Shown piece by piece: positions 23,799-31,717 of a stretch of 64,000 nucleotides of DNA (position 1 is the first letter of the stretch; every line of letters begins with the position of its first letter). The notes beneath the pieces are model-generated. The model worked only from the letters and a program-made list of their open reading frames with translations. It had not been told where the DNA came from and searched no databases. This stretch comes from WHTK01 sp963711035 (GTDB taxonomy: Bacteria; Chloroflexota; Dehalococcoidia; DSTF01; WHTK01). Location of the stretch: positions 124,001 through 188,000 of the forward strand of contig CAVQCN010000005.1 in assembly GCA_963711035.1 (NCBI GenBank). The letters run 5' to 3'. The translations under genes were made by a program, and so were the position numbers.

Positions 23799-24557
23799 TC
23801 AGCTGCTGGCGATGGCGCGCACCATCTCCACGAACGACTCGCCGACCAGCGAGGCGCCGCCGACGAGGCCGCCATCGACCTCCGGCTGGCCGACCAGCTC
23901 GGCGACGTTGGCGGGGGAGACGCTGCCGCCGTAGAGGATGCGGATGTCGGCCGCCAGCGCCGCGCTGAACAGGCCCGCGACCTCGGAGCGGATGAAGCCG
24001 ATCGCCTCGTTCGCGTCGTTCGAGGTGGCGGCGACGCCGGTGCCGATGGCCCAGACGGGCTCGTAGGCGATGATCGCCGTCGCGTCCAGGCCGACGCCGT
24101 CGAGGGCGCCGCGTACCTGGCGGCGCAGCACATCCAGCGTCTGGCCGGCGTTGCGCTGGTCGCCGGTCTCGCCAACGCAGACGATCGGCGTCAGGCCGTG
24201 CGCCAGCGCCGCCTTGAGCTTGCGGTTGACGGACTCGTCCGTCTCGCCGAAGTAGGCGCGGCGCTCCGAGTGGCCGATGATGACGTGCGTCGCGAAGTCC
24301 TTGAGCATCGGCGCGCTGACCTCGCCGGTGAATGCGCCCTTCTCCTCCCAGTGCAGGTCCTGGGCGCCGACGGCGATGCTCGTGCCCTTCGCCGCTTCGG
24401 CGACGAGCGGCAGATAGACGAACGGCGGGCAGACGATCTTCTCGACACCCTGCATCGAGTCGACGCCGCCGCTCTTTATGGCTTCGACGAGCTCCTTCGC
24501 GGTCGCGGCGACCGTGTTCATCTTCCAGTTGCCGGCGACAATCGGTGTTCGTGCCAC
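23799..24557 (-). CDS. tpiA: Triosephosphate isomerase
   Basis: 252 residues from GTG 24557, two bases after the apgM stop; this start gives the standard N-terminus ARTPIVAGNWKMN. Catalytic residues are all present: Lys in NWKMN, His in IGHSERRAYFGE, Glu in AYEPVWAIGTG, and the phosphate-binding ILYGGSVSPANVAEL. Interconverts dihydroxyacetone phosphate and glyceraldehyde 3-phosphate. Tightly packed between apgM and miaA. Confidence 0.95.
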   Translation of the reverse strand: MARTPIVAGNWKMNTVAATAKELVEAIKSGGVDSMQGVEKIVCPPFVYLPLVAEAAKGTSIAVGAQDLHWEEKGAFTGEVSAPMLKDFATHVIIGHSERRAYFGETDESVNRKLKAALAHGLTPIVCVGETGDQRNAGQTLDVLRRQVRGALDGVGLDATAIIAYEPVWAIGTGVAATSNDANEAIGFIRSEVAGLFSAALAADIRILYGGSVSPANVAELVGQPEVDGGLVGGASLVGESFVEMVRAIASS

Positions 24558-24559
24558 GG

Positions 24560-25762
24560 TTACGCTCCGAACTTCATGAGGCGGCCGGCGTTGGCCATGG
24601 CCAGCGACAGCACCTCCTTGGCCGGGAAGATGCCCAGCGAGCCACGGCGGCACGCGACTTCGTTGAACTCGTCCACGTCGTCGCCGACCTCGTGGCGAGA
24701 CCAGAGCATGAACGGCACCGGGTGCCAGCTGTGGGCGGCGTGCTGCGCCGGCGTCGAGTGGTCACCCGCCACCATCATTACGTCCGCGTCCAGGGCGCGC
24801 AGGTCGGGTACGAGGCTATCGAACTCCTCCAGCGCCTCGACCTTGGCGCGGAAGTTGCCGTCCTCGCCGGCCGCGTCGGCCTTCTTGAAGTGGTAGAAGT
24901 GGAAGTCGAACTCGTCCCAGCGCGAGCGCATCGCTTCGAGCTGGCTGACCTGGGTGCCACCGCCCGGCGCCACGTCCATACCGACAAGCTTGGCCAGGCC
25001 GCGGTACATGGGGTAGACGGCGAACGCGCCGGCTCGCATGCTCGTGACCTGCGGCATCGGCGGGAAGTCGGGGTGCTTGGCGAAGCCGCGCAGCAGGATG
25101 CCGTTGGCACGCGGCTGGTCCTTGATACGCTCGTGCGCCTCGGCGATGAACCGGTTCACGAGGTCGGCGGTGGACTGCGCCTCGGGCCGCGTCGGCTGCA
25201 CCGGTGGCGGCGCCACGCCCTCGCGCTCGGGGTCGGTCTGCGTCAGGTGGTCGTCGAGGACCTGACCGCGCAGTACCAACACGAAACGATGCTCCCGCAC
25301 CGGCTCGATGATCACTTCCACGCCCGGCAGCTTGATGTCCTTCAGGATGTCGCAGACCTTGCTCATCTCATCCGTCGGGATGCGGCCGGCGCGACGGTCA
25401 CTGATCAGACCTCCCGCGTCGAGAGTACAGAAGTTGCCGCGCGCCGCCACGTCGATGGGCTGCAGGTCGAAGTCGATGCCCAGCGCTTCCAGCACGCCGC
25501 GGCCGACCTCGAAGCGCAGCGGGTCGTAGCCGAAGAGGGCCAGGTGGCCGGGGCCGCTACCAGGCGTGACGCCGTAGCTCACCGGGATCGAGAGGCCGCA
25601 GACGGACTCGGAGGCCATGCGGTCGAGGTTGGGAATGGATGCGGTCTGCAGCTCCGTGCGGCGGGTCTCCGGGTCGGCCGTGCCTCCGAGGCCGTCGACG
25701 ACGCAGAGCAGCACCTTGGTCTGATTTGGAGTCGCGAGCGAGCGTAGAAGTTCTATGTCCAT
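24560..25762 (-). CDS. apgM: 2,3-bisphosphoglycerate-independent phosphoglycerate mutase, archaeal type
   Basis: 400 residues. Converts 3- to 2-phosphoglycerate without cofactor. The metal-binding pattern of the alkaline phosphatase superfamily is visible: LLCVVDGLGG near the N-terminus, SVCGLSIPVSYGVTPGSGPGHLALFGYDP containing the nucleophilic region, and AGDHSTPAQHAAHSWHPVPFML near the C-terminus. Length and motifs fit the ApgM family rather than the 510-residue GpmI. ATG at 25762; the response regulator gene upstream ends 32 bases away. Confidence 0.92.
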   Translation of the reverse strand: MDIELLRSLATPNQTKVLLCVVDGLGGTADPETRRTELQTASIPNLDRMASESVCGLSIPVSYGVTPGSGPGHLALFGYDPLRFEVGRGVLEALGIDFDLQPIDVAARGNFCTLDAGGLISDRRAGRIPTDEMSKVCDILKDIKLPGVEVIIEPVREHRFVLVLRGQVLDDHLTQTDPEREGVAPPPVQPTRPEAQSTADLVNRFIAEAHERIKDQPRANGILLRGFAKHPDFPPMPQVTSMRAGAFAVYPMYRGLAKLVGMDVAPGGGTQVSQLEAMRSRWDEFDFHFYHFKKADAAGEDGNFRAKVEALEEFDSLVPDLRALDADVMMVAGDHSTPAQHAAHSWHPVPFMLWSRHEVGDDVDEFNEVACRRGSLGIFPAKEVLSLAMANAGRLMKFGA

Positions 25763-25794
25763 GCCCAGATTCTACGGCCCGCTCGCTTGGCCGA

Positions 25795-26241
25795 CTACTG
25801 CAGCAGGCGCAGCTTTTCCAGGCGCGGCCAGTAGTTCTCCACGCTCTTGACGATCCAGGTCAGCTCCGTCAGGCTAATCGGCTTAACCAGGTGCGTATGC
25901 GCCCGCAGCTCCTGGCCAAGACGGATCTCCTCCTCGTCCTGGGTGCCGCTGAGGATGATAACGGGGATGTCGCTGAATGCGGGCTCGGTCTTGAGGCGCC
26001 GCAGCACCTCAATGCCGTCGACGCGGGGCAGGCTGAGGTCCAGCAGGATGAAGCGCGGCAGGTCGGCGCCGTCAGGTGAGGCTTCAAGACTGGCCTGCAG
26101 CGACTTAAGGGCGGTCTCGCCGTCGCGCTCGACCTGCAGGTTCACATTGAGCCCGCTGCCGTTGATCAGGCGGCGGATCATGATTTCGTCGTCTTCCGAA
26201 TCTTCGATGAGGAGTGCCTGCAGAGGCACGTGTGATTCCAT
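25795..26241 (-). CDS. Single-domain response regulator (REC only)
   Basis: 148 residues, a receiver domain with no output domain. LLIEDSEDDEIMIRRL supplies the acidic pocket, FILLDLSLPRVDGIEVLRRL the phosphoacceptor Asp, VIILSGTQDEEE the switch Ser and HLVKPISLTELTWIV the conserved Lys. The insertion SLEASPDGADL before the phosphoacceptor strand resembles the subgroup found with phytochrome or hybrid kinases. It sits inside a glycolytic operon between pgk and apgM with no histidine kinase near, so its kinase and target are unknown. Confidence 0.88.
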   Translation of the reverse strand: MESHVPLQALLIEDSEDDEIMIRRLINGSGLNVNLQVERDGETALKSLQASLEASPDGADLPRFILLDLSLPRVDGIEVLRRLKTEPAFSDIPVIILSGTQDEEEIRLGQELRAHTHLVKPISLTELTWIVKSVENYWPRLEKLRLLQ

Positions 26242-26298
26242 AACGCTTTCTGAATAGTCGGCAGTAGCGCACCAACTGTTGAGTGGCCCTGTCGAAGG

Positions 26299-27489
26299 CT
26301 ACTTGTCGAGCAGCGCCTCGACGCCGGGCAGCTTGCGCCCTTCGATGAACTCGAGCGAGGCGCCGCCGCCGGTCGAGACGTGGGTATAGCGGTCATGCAG
26401 GCCGGCCTGCTCGACCAGCGCCGCCGTCTCGCCACCGCCGATCACGACGCGCGCCGACACACCGGCCAGCGCCTGAGCCATCGCCAGCGATCCTTCCGCG
26501 AAAGCCGGAAACTCGGCGACGCCGAGCGGGCCGTTCCAGAACACGGTCCCGGCCTGCTTCACAGCTTCGAGATAGGTCTTCATCGACTCGGGCCCGATGT
26601 CCATGGCGCGCCAGCCAGCCGGAACCGCATCAGCAGCGACCGTCTGCTTGTTCGCATTGGCGTCGAACGCGTCTGCCACGACGACATCCGTCGGCAACAG
26701 GATCGAGACGTTGCGCTGCTTCGCGTCGCTCATGATCTGACGCGCCGTATCGAGGTAATCATCCTCGACCAGCGAATCGCCGAGCTCGCCGCCGCGCGCC
26801 TTGATAAACGTGGAGGCCATACCGCCGCCCAGGATCATGCTGTCGACCCGCGTCAGCAAGTTGGTAAGCACCGCGATTTTGGAGCTGACCTTGGCGCCAC
26901 CCAGAATAGCGATGAGCGGGCGTTGTGGATCGCCGAGGATGCCGCCTAGCTCCTCGATCTCCTTGATCATGAGGAAGCCCGCAACGGCCGGCAGAAACGC
27001 CGCGACGCCCGCGGTCGATGCGTGGGCGCGATGGGCGGTGCCGAAGGCGTCGTTGACGTAGACCTCGGCCAGCGAGGCCAGCTGACGCGCGAAGGCCTCG
27101 TCGTTGGCCTCTTCCTCCGGATGGAAGCGCAGGTTCTCGAGCAGCAGGACCTGGCGCGGCTGCAACGCTGCCGCCGCGGCCTCAACCTGCGAGCCGATGC
27201 AGTCATCCGTCTTCTGAACTGGCTGGCCCAGAAGCTGCGAGAGGCGTTCCGCGACGGGCGTGAGGCGTAGCTTCTCGACAACCTTGCCGTCGGGGCGGCC
27301 GAGGTGGGAGCAGAGGATGATGCGTGCATCGTGCTCCTGCAGGTATTCGATCGTCGGCAGGGCGGCGCGGATGCGGTTGTCGTCCGCAATGCTGCCGTCG
27401 GCCGCGAAAGGAACGTTGAAATCGACGCGCATGAGCACGCGCTTGCCGTTGACGTCGATGTCTCGAACGGACTGCTTCATATTCGCCAT
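26299..27489 (-). CDS. pgk: Phosphoglycerate kinase
   Basis: 396 residues, normal length. VLMRVDFNVPF and CSHLGRPDGK bind 3-phosphoglycerate; LLENLRFHPEEEAND, AVAGFLMIKEIEELG, ILGGAKVSSKIAVL, FWNGPLGVAEF and the nucleotide motif VIGGGETAALVEQAG are present. The ATG at 27489 lies 13 bases inside the end of the preceding gene, indicating coupled translation. Makes ATP and 3-phosphoglycerate, feeding ApgM encoded two genes downstream. Confidence 0.95.
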   Translation of the reverse strand: MANMKQSVRDIDVNGKRVLMRVDFNVPFAADGSIADDNRIRAALPTIEYLQEHDARIILCSHLGRPDGKVVEKLRLTPVAERLSQLLGQPVQKTDDCIGSQVEAAAAALQPRQVLLLENLRFHPEEEANDEAFARQLASLAEVYVNDAFGTAHRAHASTAGVAAFLPAVAGFLMIKEIEELGGILGDPQRPLIAILGGAKVSSKIAVLTNLLTRVDSMILGGGMASTFIKARGGELGDSLVEDDYLDTARQIMSDAKQRNVSILLPTDVVVADAFDANANKQTVAADAVPAGWRAMDIGPESMKTYLEAVKQAGTVFWNGPLGVAEFPAFAEGSLAMAQALAGVSARVVIGGGETAALVEQAGLHDRYTHVSTGGGASLEFIEGRKLPGVEALLDK

Positions 27490-28196
27490 CCCTCAAGCAG
27501 GCGCACGACCTGCGCCAGCTCATCGGCCGTCGAGGGCGCGATGCCCATTTCGGAGAGGGCTGCGCCATCGCCGGCATCGGCTATTACGAACGTTGCGACT
27601 GCCGCTGCGAGGGTGCTGTCCAGGCCCGCCAGACGAGCCGCAATCAGGGCACCGCAGCGGCGCAGCGGCAGGGAATCGCCCGACGGCACCGGCCGGCCGG
27701 CCGAGACGCCGGCCACCGCATCGTTGCACCACTCGATAATCGCCCGGTCGACGAGCTCCGTGACCGTGAGGACGGTCGCGGCGGGAACGCCCGCTTCTTC
27801 CAGCCACGGCAGCACCGCGTGAGCCAGCGCGAAGAGGCCGTCCGCGGCATTGAGGCTGCGCGCCACGCCCCATTCGTCCACCAAGCTGCCCTCAGGAGGC
27901 TGACCACCCTCGCCAATCGTCACGAGCTCCCCAACCAGTGAGCTGGTGGTCTCGATCAAGGCCAGGGCGCACGCGGCCGGCAACACCTCGTTCTGCGTGA
28001 CGCCCAGGACGTGCGCCGTGAGCAGGCAGGTCAGGGCGGGGCGCCAGCTCGTGAGGCTCTGCTCCGCCTCGTGCAGACGGGCGTGCTCGTAGTGCATAAG
28101 CTCGGCGTGGCTGTAAGGAAGCGCGTCGAGGGCGTCGTTCATCGCTTCCGCCAGGAGCTGGTGCTGGCTGGTCAGCAGTTGCGGTGTCTCACTCAC
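27477..28196 (-). CDS. Polyprenyl synthetase-like protein lacking the catalytic aspartate motif
   Basis: 239 residues. The layout resembles the N-terminal two thirds of trans-prenyltransferases: a helix ending with SWRPALTCLLTAHVLG, then PAACALALIETTSSLVGELV where active enzymes have a helix ending in HDD-x2-4-D, then WGVARSLNAADGLFALAHAVL, which matches the (Q/R)(A/S)xNAGDxLFAxA helix. The DDxxD that binds the diphosphate-magnesium complex is absent, and no second aspartate motif is visible. It therefore looks like a pseudoenzyme or a protein reusing the all-helical fold. It overlaps rpiB (8 bp) and pgk (13 bp). Assignment rests on pattern only. Confidence 0.5.
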   Translation of the reverse strand: MSETPQLLTSQHQLLAEAMNDALDALPYSHAELMHYEHARLHEAEQSLTSWRPALTCLLTAHVLGVTQNEVLPAACALALIETTSSLVGELVTIGEGGQPPEGSLVDEWGVARSLNAADGLFALAHAVLPWLEEAGVPAATVLTVTELVDRAIIEWCNDAVAGVSAGRPVPSGDSLPLRRCGALIAARLAGLDSTLAAAVATFVIADAGDGAALSEMGIAPSTADELAQVVRLLEGWRI

Positions 28197-28626
28197 GCGG
28201 ACTCTCCAGCTTCTCGATGCGGCGCATGTGGCGCCCGCCCTCGAAATCGGTGGTCAGGAAGGTGCGCACGACATCCCTGGCAACCTCGATGCCGACGATG
28301 CGCTGACCCATCGAGAGGACGTTGGCGTCGTTGTGCTGGCGCGCCAGCCGCGCCGTCGTCACGTCCCAGCAGAGGGCGCAGCGCACGCCGCGCACTTTGT
28401 TGGCCGCCATCTGCTCGCCGTTGCCGGAGCCGCCCAGGACGATGCCGCGGTCGGCCTCACCCAGGGCGACGGCCTCGGCGGTGGGGCGAATGAAGTCGGG
28501 ATAGTCCACGGACTCTTCGGAATTGGTGCCGAAATCGATGACCTCATGGCCGAGCTCTTCGAGCAGGCCGATGAGCTCGGTCTTGTAGAGGTAACCGGCG
28601 TGGTCAGAACCTATAGCGATACGCAT
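28189..28626 (-). CDS. rpiB: Ribose 5-phosphate isomerase B, Mycobacterium-type
   Basis: 145 residues. Interconverts ribose 5-phosphate and ribulose 5-phosphate. IGSDHAGYLYK at the N-terminus and DYPDFIRPTAEAV are standard. The active-site loop reads GGSGNGEQMAANKVRG: the catalytic Cys of E. coli RpiB (CGTGIG) is replaced by Gly, and the Glu in NGEQ is present, as in mycobacterial RpiB where Glu is the base. HNDANVLSMGQRI is also conserved. Start codon and the stop of tsaC share one base (TGATG). Confidence 0.92.
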   Translation of the reverse strand: MRIAIGSDHAGYLYKTELIGLLEELGHEVIDFGTNSEESVDYPDFIRPTAEAVALGEADRGIVLGGSGNGEQMAANKVRGVRCALCWDVTTARLARQHNDANVLSMGQRIVGIEVARDVVRTFLTTDFEGGRHMRRIEKLESPRE

Positions 28627-29249
28627 CAGGGCCTCGTACGAACCAGTCTAGCGGCCAGAGCCGACTCGATCTCATCCGGATCGATTGCCCCCGAGCGTAA
28701 CAGCTTCACATCGCTCCCGGTACAGTCCACGATCGTCGAAGAGACGCCGCCTTCGCAGGTGCCCATGTCGAGCACCCAGTCGATGTCGCCTCCCAGCTGG
28801 CTTCGTACCTCGTCCGCCGAGGCCGGGTCCGCGCCGCCGCTTCGGTTGGCGCTCGTGCCCGTCACCGGCGCGCCCACGCCCGCAACAACCGCCGTCGCGA
28901 CCGCGTGATCGGGCTGGCGCAACGCCACCGTGTCGCCGCCTGCCAGCGCCTCGGAGTCGAAGCTCGACTGCTTCTGCACGACGATGGTGAGGCCGCCGGG
29001 CCAGAAGCGCGCGGCGAGCTTGCGAGCCGCGTCATCGAAGACGCCGATCTGCTCCGCCATGGCGAGGTCGCTAACGAAGAGCGGCAGCGGTTTGCCCTGC
29101 TCGCGCACCTTGATGGCGTAGACGCGGCGCACCGCTTCCGCGTCGCGGGCATTCGCTGCCAACGCGTACAATGTGTCCGTCGGCATGGCGATCACGCCAC
29201 CGGATTTGAGACTCGCAACCGCCCTGTCGATGTCGTTCTGTGGGGTCAT
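28626..29249 (-). CDS. tsaC: Threonylcarbamoyl-AMP synthase (YrdC/Sua5 family)
   Basis: 207 residues from ATG 29249; upstream starts would read into the guaA divergent region and give a basic non-family extension. Makes threonylcarbamoyl-AMP for t6A37 of tRNA. GGVIAMPTDTLYALAANARDAEAVRRVYAIKVREQGKPLPLFV carries the Lys/Arg residues of the nucleotide site, then RFWPGGLTIVV, VALRQPDH and GTSANRSGG. It has no Sua5 C-terminal domain. First gene of the minus-strand operon that ends with miaA, so the operon begins and ends with A37-modification genes. Confidence 0.9.
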   Translation of the reverse strand: MTPQNDIDRAVASLKSGGVIAMPTDTLYALAANARDAEAVRRVYAIKVREQGKPLPLFVSDLAMAEQIGVFDDAARKLAARFWPGGLTIVVQKQSSFDSEALAGGDTVALRQPDHAVATAVVAGVGAPVTGTSANRSGGADPASADEVRSQLGGDIDWVLDMGTCEGGVSSTIVDCTGSDVKLLRSGAIDPDEIESALAARLVRTRP

Positions 29250-29328
29250 CAAATGCTGGTGATTGACGGGAGTATAGCATGGTGCTAGCTTCCATTTATC
29301 CAGGTAAAGGCTTACGTCTTTGAACGAA

Positions 29329-30966
29329 ATGTCCGACGCAAACCTCACCCTTACCAAACCGGACCCGGGCGAGGATAGCTGGGCTGCTGCGGCCGCTGCC
29401 CGGCGTGCCGCAAACGATAGCCGCGCCCGCGAATCCATCGTCATCCTCGACTTCGGCTCGCAGTACAGCCTGCTCATCGCTCGCCGCGTACGCGAGTGCG
29501 GTGTCTACTGCGAGCTGCTACCCCACGACGCGCCGCTCAGCAAGGTCGCCGAGCTCAACCCGCGCGGCTTCATCCTCTCCGGCGGCCCTGCCGGCGTCTA
29601 TGAAGAAGACGCGCCCATGGCGCCCTCCTACGTGTTCGAATCTGAGTTGCCGGTATTAGGCATCTGCTACGGCATGAACCTGCTTGCCTATCAGCTCGGT
29701 GGCAGCGTCCTCGCTTCCGCCAAGCGCGAGTACGGCCCCGCCATCGTCGAAGTGGACGAGGCTTCGGCGCTGCTGGCCGACCTGCCGTCCAACCTCTCGG
29801 TGTGGATGAGCCACGGCGACCGTGTTACGGCCCTGCCGCCCGGCTTCCGCGCCCTGGCCCACAGCGCCAACTCACCCTTCGCGGTGATCGCCGATGGGCA
29901 CAACCACTTCGGGCTGCAGTTCCATCCGGAGGTCGTGCACACGCCGCAAGGCAGCGAGATCCTGCGCAACTTCCTCTACAACGTCTGCAACTGCAACGGC
30001 GGCTGGACGGCGCATTCGATCCTGGAAAAGGCAATCGACGACGTGAAGCGCCAGGTCGGCGACGGCAGCGCCATCTGCGCCCTCTCCGGCGGCGTCGACT
30101 CGGCGGTCGCTGCCGCGATCACGCACGCCGCCATCGGCGACCGCCTCACCTGCGTCTTCGTCGACAACGGCGTCATGCGCGGCGGCGAGCCCGAGCAGGT
30201 GCAGGAGACCTTCCGGCGCCACCTCGGCATCAAGCTCGTTTTCGTCGACGCGGCGGACCGCTTCCTCGAGCAGCTTGAGGACGTTACGGACCCGGAGGAG
30301 AAGCGGCGGCGCATCGGCAACACCTTCGTGCGCACCTTCGAGGACACTGCGTCCGAGTTCGGCCACATCGACTTCATGGTGCAAGGCACGACCTATCCCG
30401 ACGTGATCGAGAGCGGCCAGACCGCATCGAAGGGCTCCCAGGCGAAGGTGATCAAGACGCACCACAACGTCGGCGGCCTGCCCGAGGACATGATCCTGCA
30501 GGTCGTCGAGCCGCTGCGCTACCTGTTCAAAGACGAGGTGCGCAGGGTCGGCCTCGAGGTTGGCCTGCCAAAGGAGATCGTCGGCCGCCAGCCGTTCCCC
30601 GGACCGGGCCTCGCGATCCGCATCATCGGCGAGGTGACGGCGGAGAAGGTCGCGACGCTGCAGCAGGCAGACGCCATCGTCATGGAAGAGATCGAGGCCG
30701 CGGGGCTGTACGACGACCTGTGGCAGGCTTTCGCGGTGCTCACCGACACCTACAGCGTCGGTGTCCAGGGCGACTACCGCACCTACGGCAACGTCGTCGC
30801 CATCCGCGCCGTCACGGCGGACGACGCCATGACGGCCGACTGGGCCCGCCTGCCCTACGACGTGCTGGCGCGCATCTCCAACCGCATCGTCAATGAAGTG
30901 CGCGCCGTGAATCGCGTGGTCTACGACATCACCTCGAAGCCCCCCGGCACCATCGAGTGGGAGTGA
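29329..30966 (+). CDS. guaA: GMP synthase (glutamine-hydrolysing)
   Basis: 545 residues from ATG 29329 (TTG 29320 in frame is possible). Converts XMP to GMP. An unusual 35-residue N-terminal extension precedes the class I amidotransferase domain (SIVILDFGSQYSLLI; nucleophile Cys in LGICYGMN; His/Glu in GLQFHPEVVHT). The ATP-pyrophosphatase domain has ALSGGVDSAVAAA, and the C-terminal dimerisation domain has RQPFPGPGLAIRIIGE and ends DITSKPPGTIEWE. Transcribed divergently from the tsaC operon across a 79-base gap that must hold both promoters. Confidence 0.95.
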   Translation: MSDANLTLTKPDPGEDSWAAAAAARRAANDSRARESIVILDFGSQYSLLIARRVRECGVYCELLPHDAPLSKVAELNPRGFILSGGPAGVYEEDAPMAPSYVFESELPVLGICYGMNLLAYQLGGSVLASAKREYGPAIVEVDEASALLADLPSNLSVWMSHGDRVTALPPGFRALAHSANSPFAVIADGHNHFGLQFHPEVVHTPQGSEILRNFLYNVCNCNGGWTAHSILEKAIDDVKRQVGDGSAICALSGGVDSAVAAAITHAAIGDRLTCVFVDNGVMRGGEPEQVQETFRRHLGIKLVFVDAADRFLEQLEDVTDPEEKRRRIGNTFVRTFEDTASEFGHIDFMVQGTTYPDVIESGQTASKGSQAKVIKTHHNVGGLPEDMILQVVEPLRYLFKDEVRRVGLEVGLPKEIVGRQPFPGPGLAIRIIGEVTAEKVATLQQADAIVMEEIEAAGLYDDLWQAFAVLTDTYSVGVQGDYRTYGNVVAIRAVTADDAMTADWARLPYDVLARISNRIVNEVRAVNRVVYDITSKPPGTIEWE

Positions 30967-30997
30967 TGTTGTAGCACGCTACAACATCACCTAGACT
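30963..30997 (+). promoter_or_regulatory. Perfect 28-bp palindrome inside a promoter, toxin-antitoxin operator candidate
   Basis: 13-bp arms (30963-30975 and 30978-30990, core TTGTAGC/GCTACAA) around two bases; the left arm covers the guaA stop codon. A -35 TTGTAG (30969-30974) and -10 TAGACT (30992-30997) with a 17-base spacer are laid over it. The predicted transcription start, about seven bases past the -10, coincides with the ATG at 31004, so the message may be leaderless; no ribosome binding site is visible. A dimer bound here would block its own promoter, as VapB-type antitoxins do. Confidence 0.6.
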
Positions 30998-31003
30998 AGC
31001 CTC

Positions 31004-31304
31004 ATGGCAATCGATACGAGCGGCCTCATCACCGTTGCCGAAGCTGCGAGGCGCCTGCACCGATCGCAGGAGCAGGTCCGCCGCAACCTGCGCGATGGCA
31101 AGCTCAAAGGGCAGCGCGTCGGCAACCAGTGGTTCGTCGATGAGGTTAGCCCTGCGCAAAACTGCTGTCAGAGAGCCGCTGATCTCACCAGAAGTCATCG
31201 ACCACGTGCGCAGGCTGCGGGAGGAAGCAGCGAGACGGAATCCCGGGCACGTCTGGGACGCCGTTGAAATGGTTCGCCGCAGTCGCGAAGAAGACCTTCC
31301 TTGA
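31004..31304 (+). pseudogene. Antitoxin with excisionase-like HTH, interrupted by a frame change
   Basis: The first frame gives MAIDTSGLITVAEAARRLHR, then SQEQVRRNLRDGKLKGQRVG and NQWFVDE, an excisionase/MerR-like winged helix. Near 31142-31150 the sensible reading moves +1 into LALRKTAVREPLISPEVIDH, VRRLREEAARRN and ends EMVRRSREEDLP, a helical toxin-binding tail. Joined, they make about 99 residues, normal for such an antitoxin. As sequenced, the first frame runs on into unrelated sequence to 31267. Either a one-base error or mutation, or two proteins with the second started at ATG 31140. The stop at 31302-31304 overlaps the toxin's TTG start. Confidence 0.6.
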
Positions 31305-31717
31305 CGAGCTACGTGCTGGACACAAACGTCGTCATTGCATGGCTGTTTCCGGAGCCAGCGTCCACCGCCGAAGCATTCTTCAGTCATCTCCGAGCGGCAG
31401 ACGAACTCGCAGCTGCGCCGCTACTTCTCGCGGAAGCAACCTCTGTCATTCGCAGAGAGGTCTTTGACCGGCGCTTGCAGCACGATCAGGCTCGAGAACG
31501 TTTGGAGATCCTTCTGAATCTCCCGTTACGCATCGTTGATTCGAACTCGCTTTACATGCGGGCATTCCAGTTGGCACAGCAATTCCAACATAGGAAGGCG
31601 TACGACATGCAACATCTTGCCGTTGCGGAGTCAGAACACGCGGCATTGGTCACGTTCGACCGGGGCTTGAGACACGCGGCTCGAGAGCTCGGCGTCTCCC
31701 TGTACTCCGGAGCATGA
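31301..31717 (+). CDS. VapC-like PIN-domain toxin ribonuclease
   Basis: 138 residues. The four acidic PIN residues are all present: Asp7 (VLDTNVV), Glu45 (LLLAEATSV), Asp102 (AYDMQHLAVAE) and Asp120 (VTFDRGL), so the nuclease site looks intact. TTG 31301 overlaps the antitoxin stop (TTGA), and the toxin stop overlaps the ATG of purD (ATGA). The module is therefore wedged with no spare base between guaA and purD, two purine genes. VapC toxins cut tRNA or rRNA; the target here is unknown. A working toxin beside a disrupted antitoxin would be deleterious, which argues that the antitoxin frame change is an error or is bypassed. Confidence 0.85.
   Translation: MTSYVLDTNVVIAWLFPEPASTAEAFFSHLRAADELAAAPLLLAEATSVIRREVFDRRLQHDQARERLEILLNLPLRIVDSNSLYMRAFQLAQQFQHRKAYDMQHLAVAESEHAALVTFDRGLRHAARELGVSLYSGA

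Noticed and set aside
29250..29328. Promoter pair between tsaC and guaA
   Set aside because: TTGACG (29258 region) and TAGCTT at 17 bases were considered, but the -10 is poor and other spacings are equally weak, so no promoter was listed.
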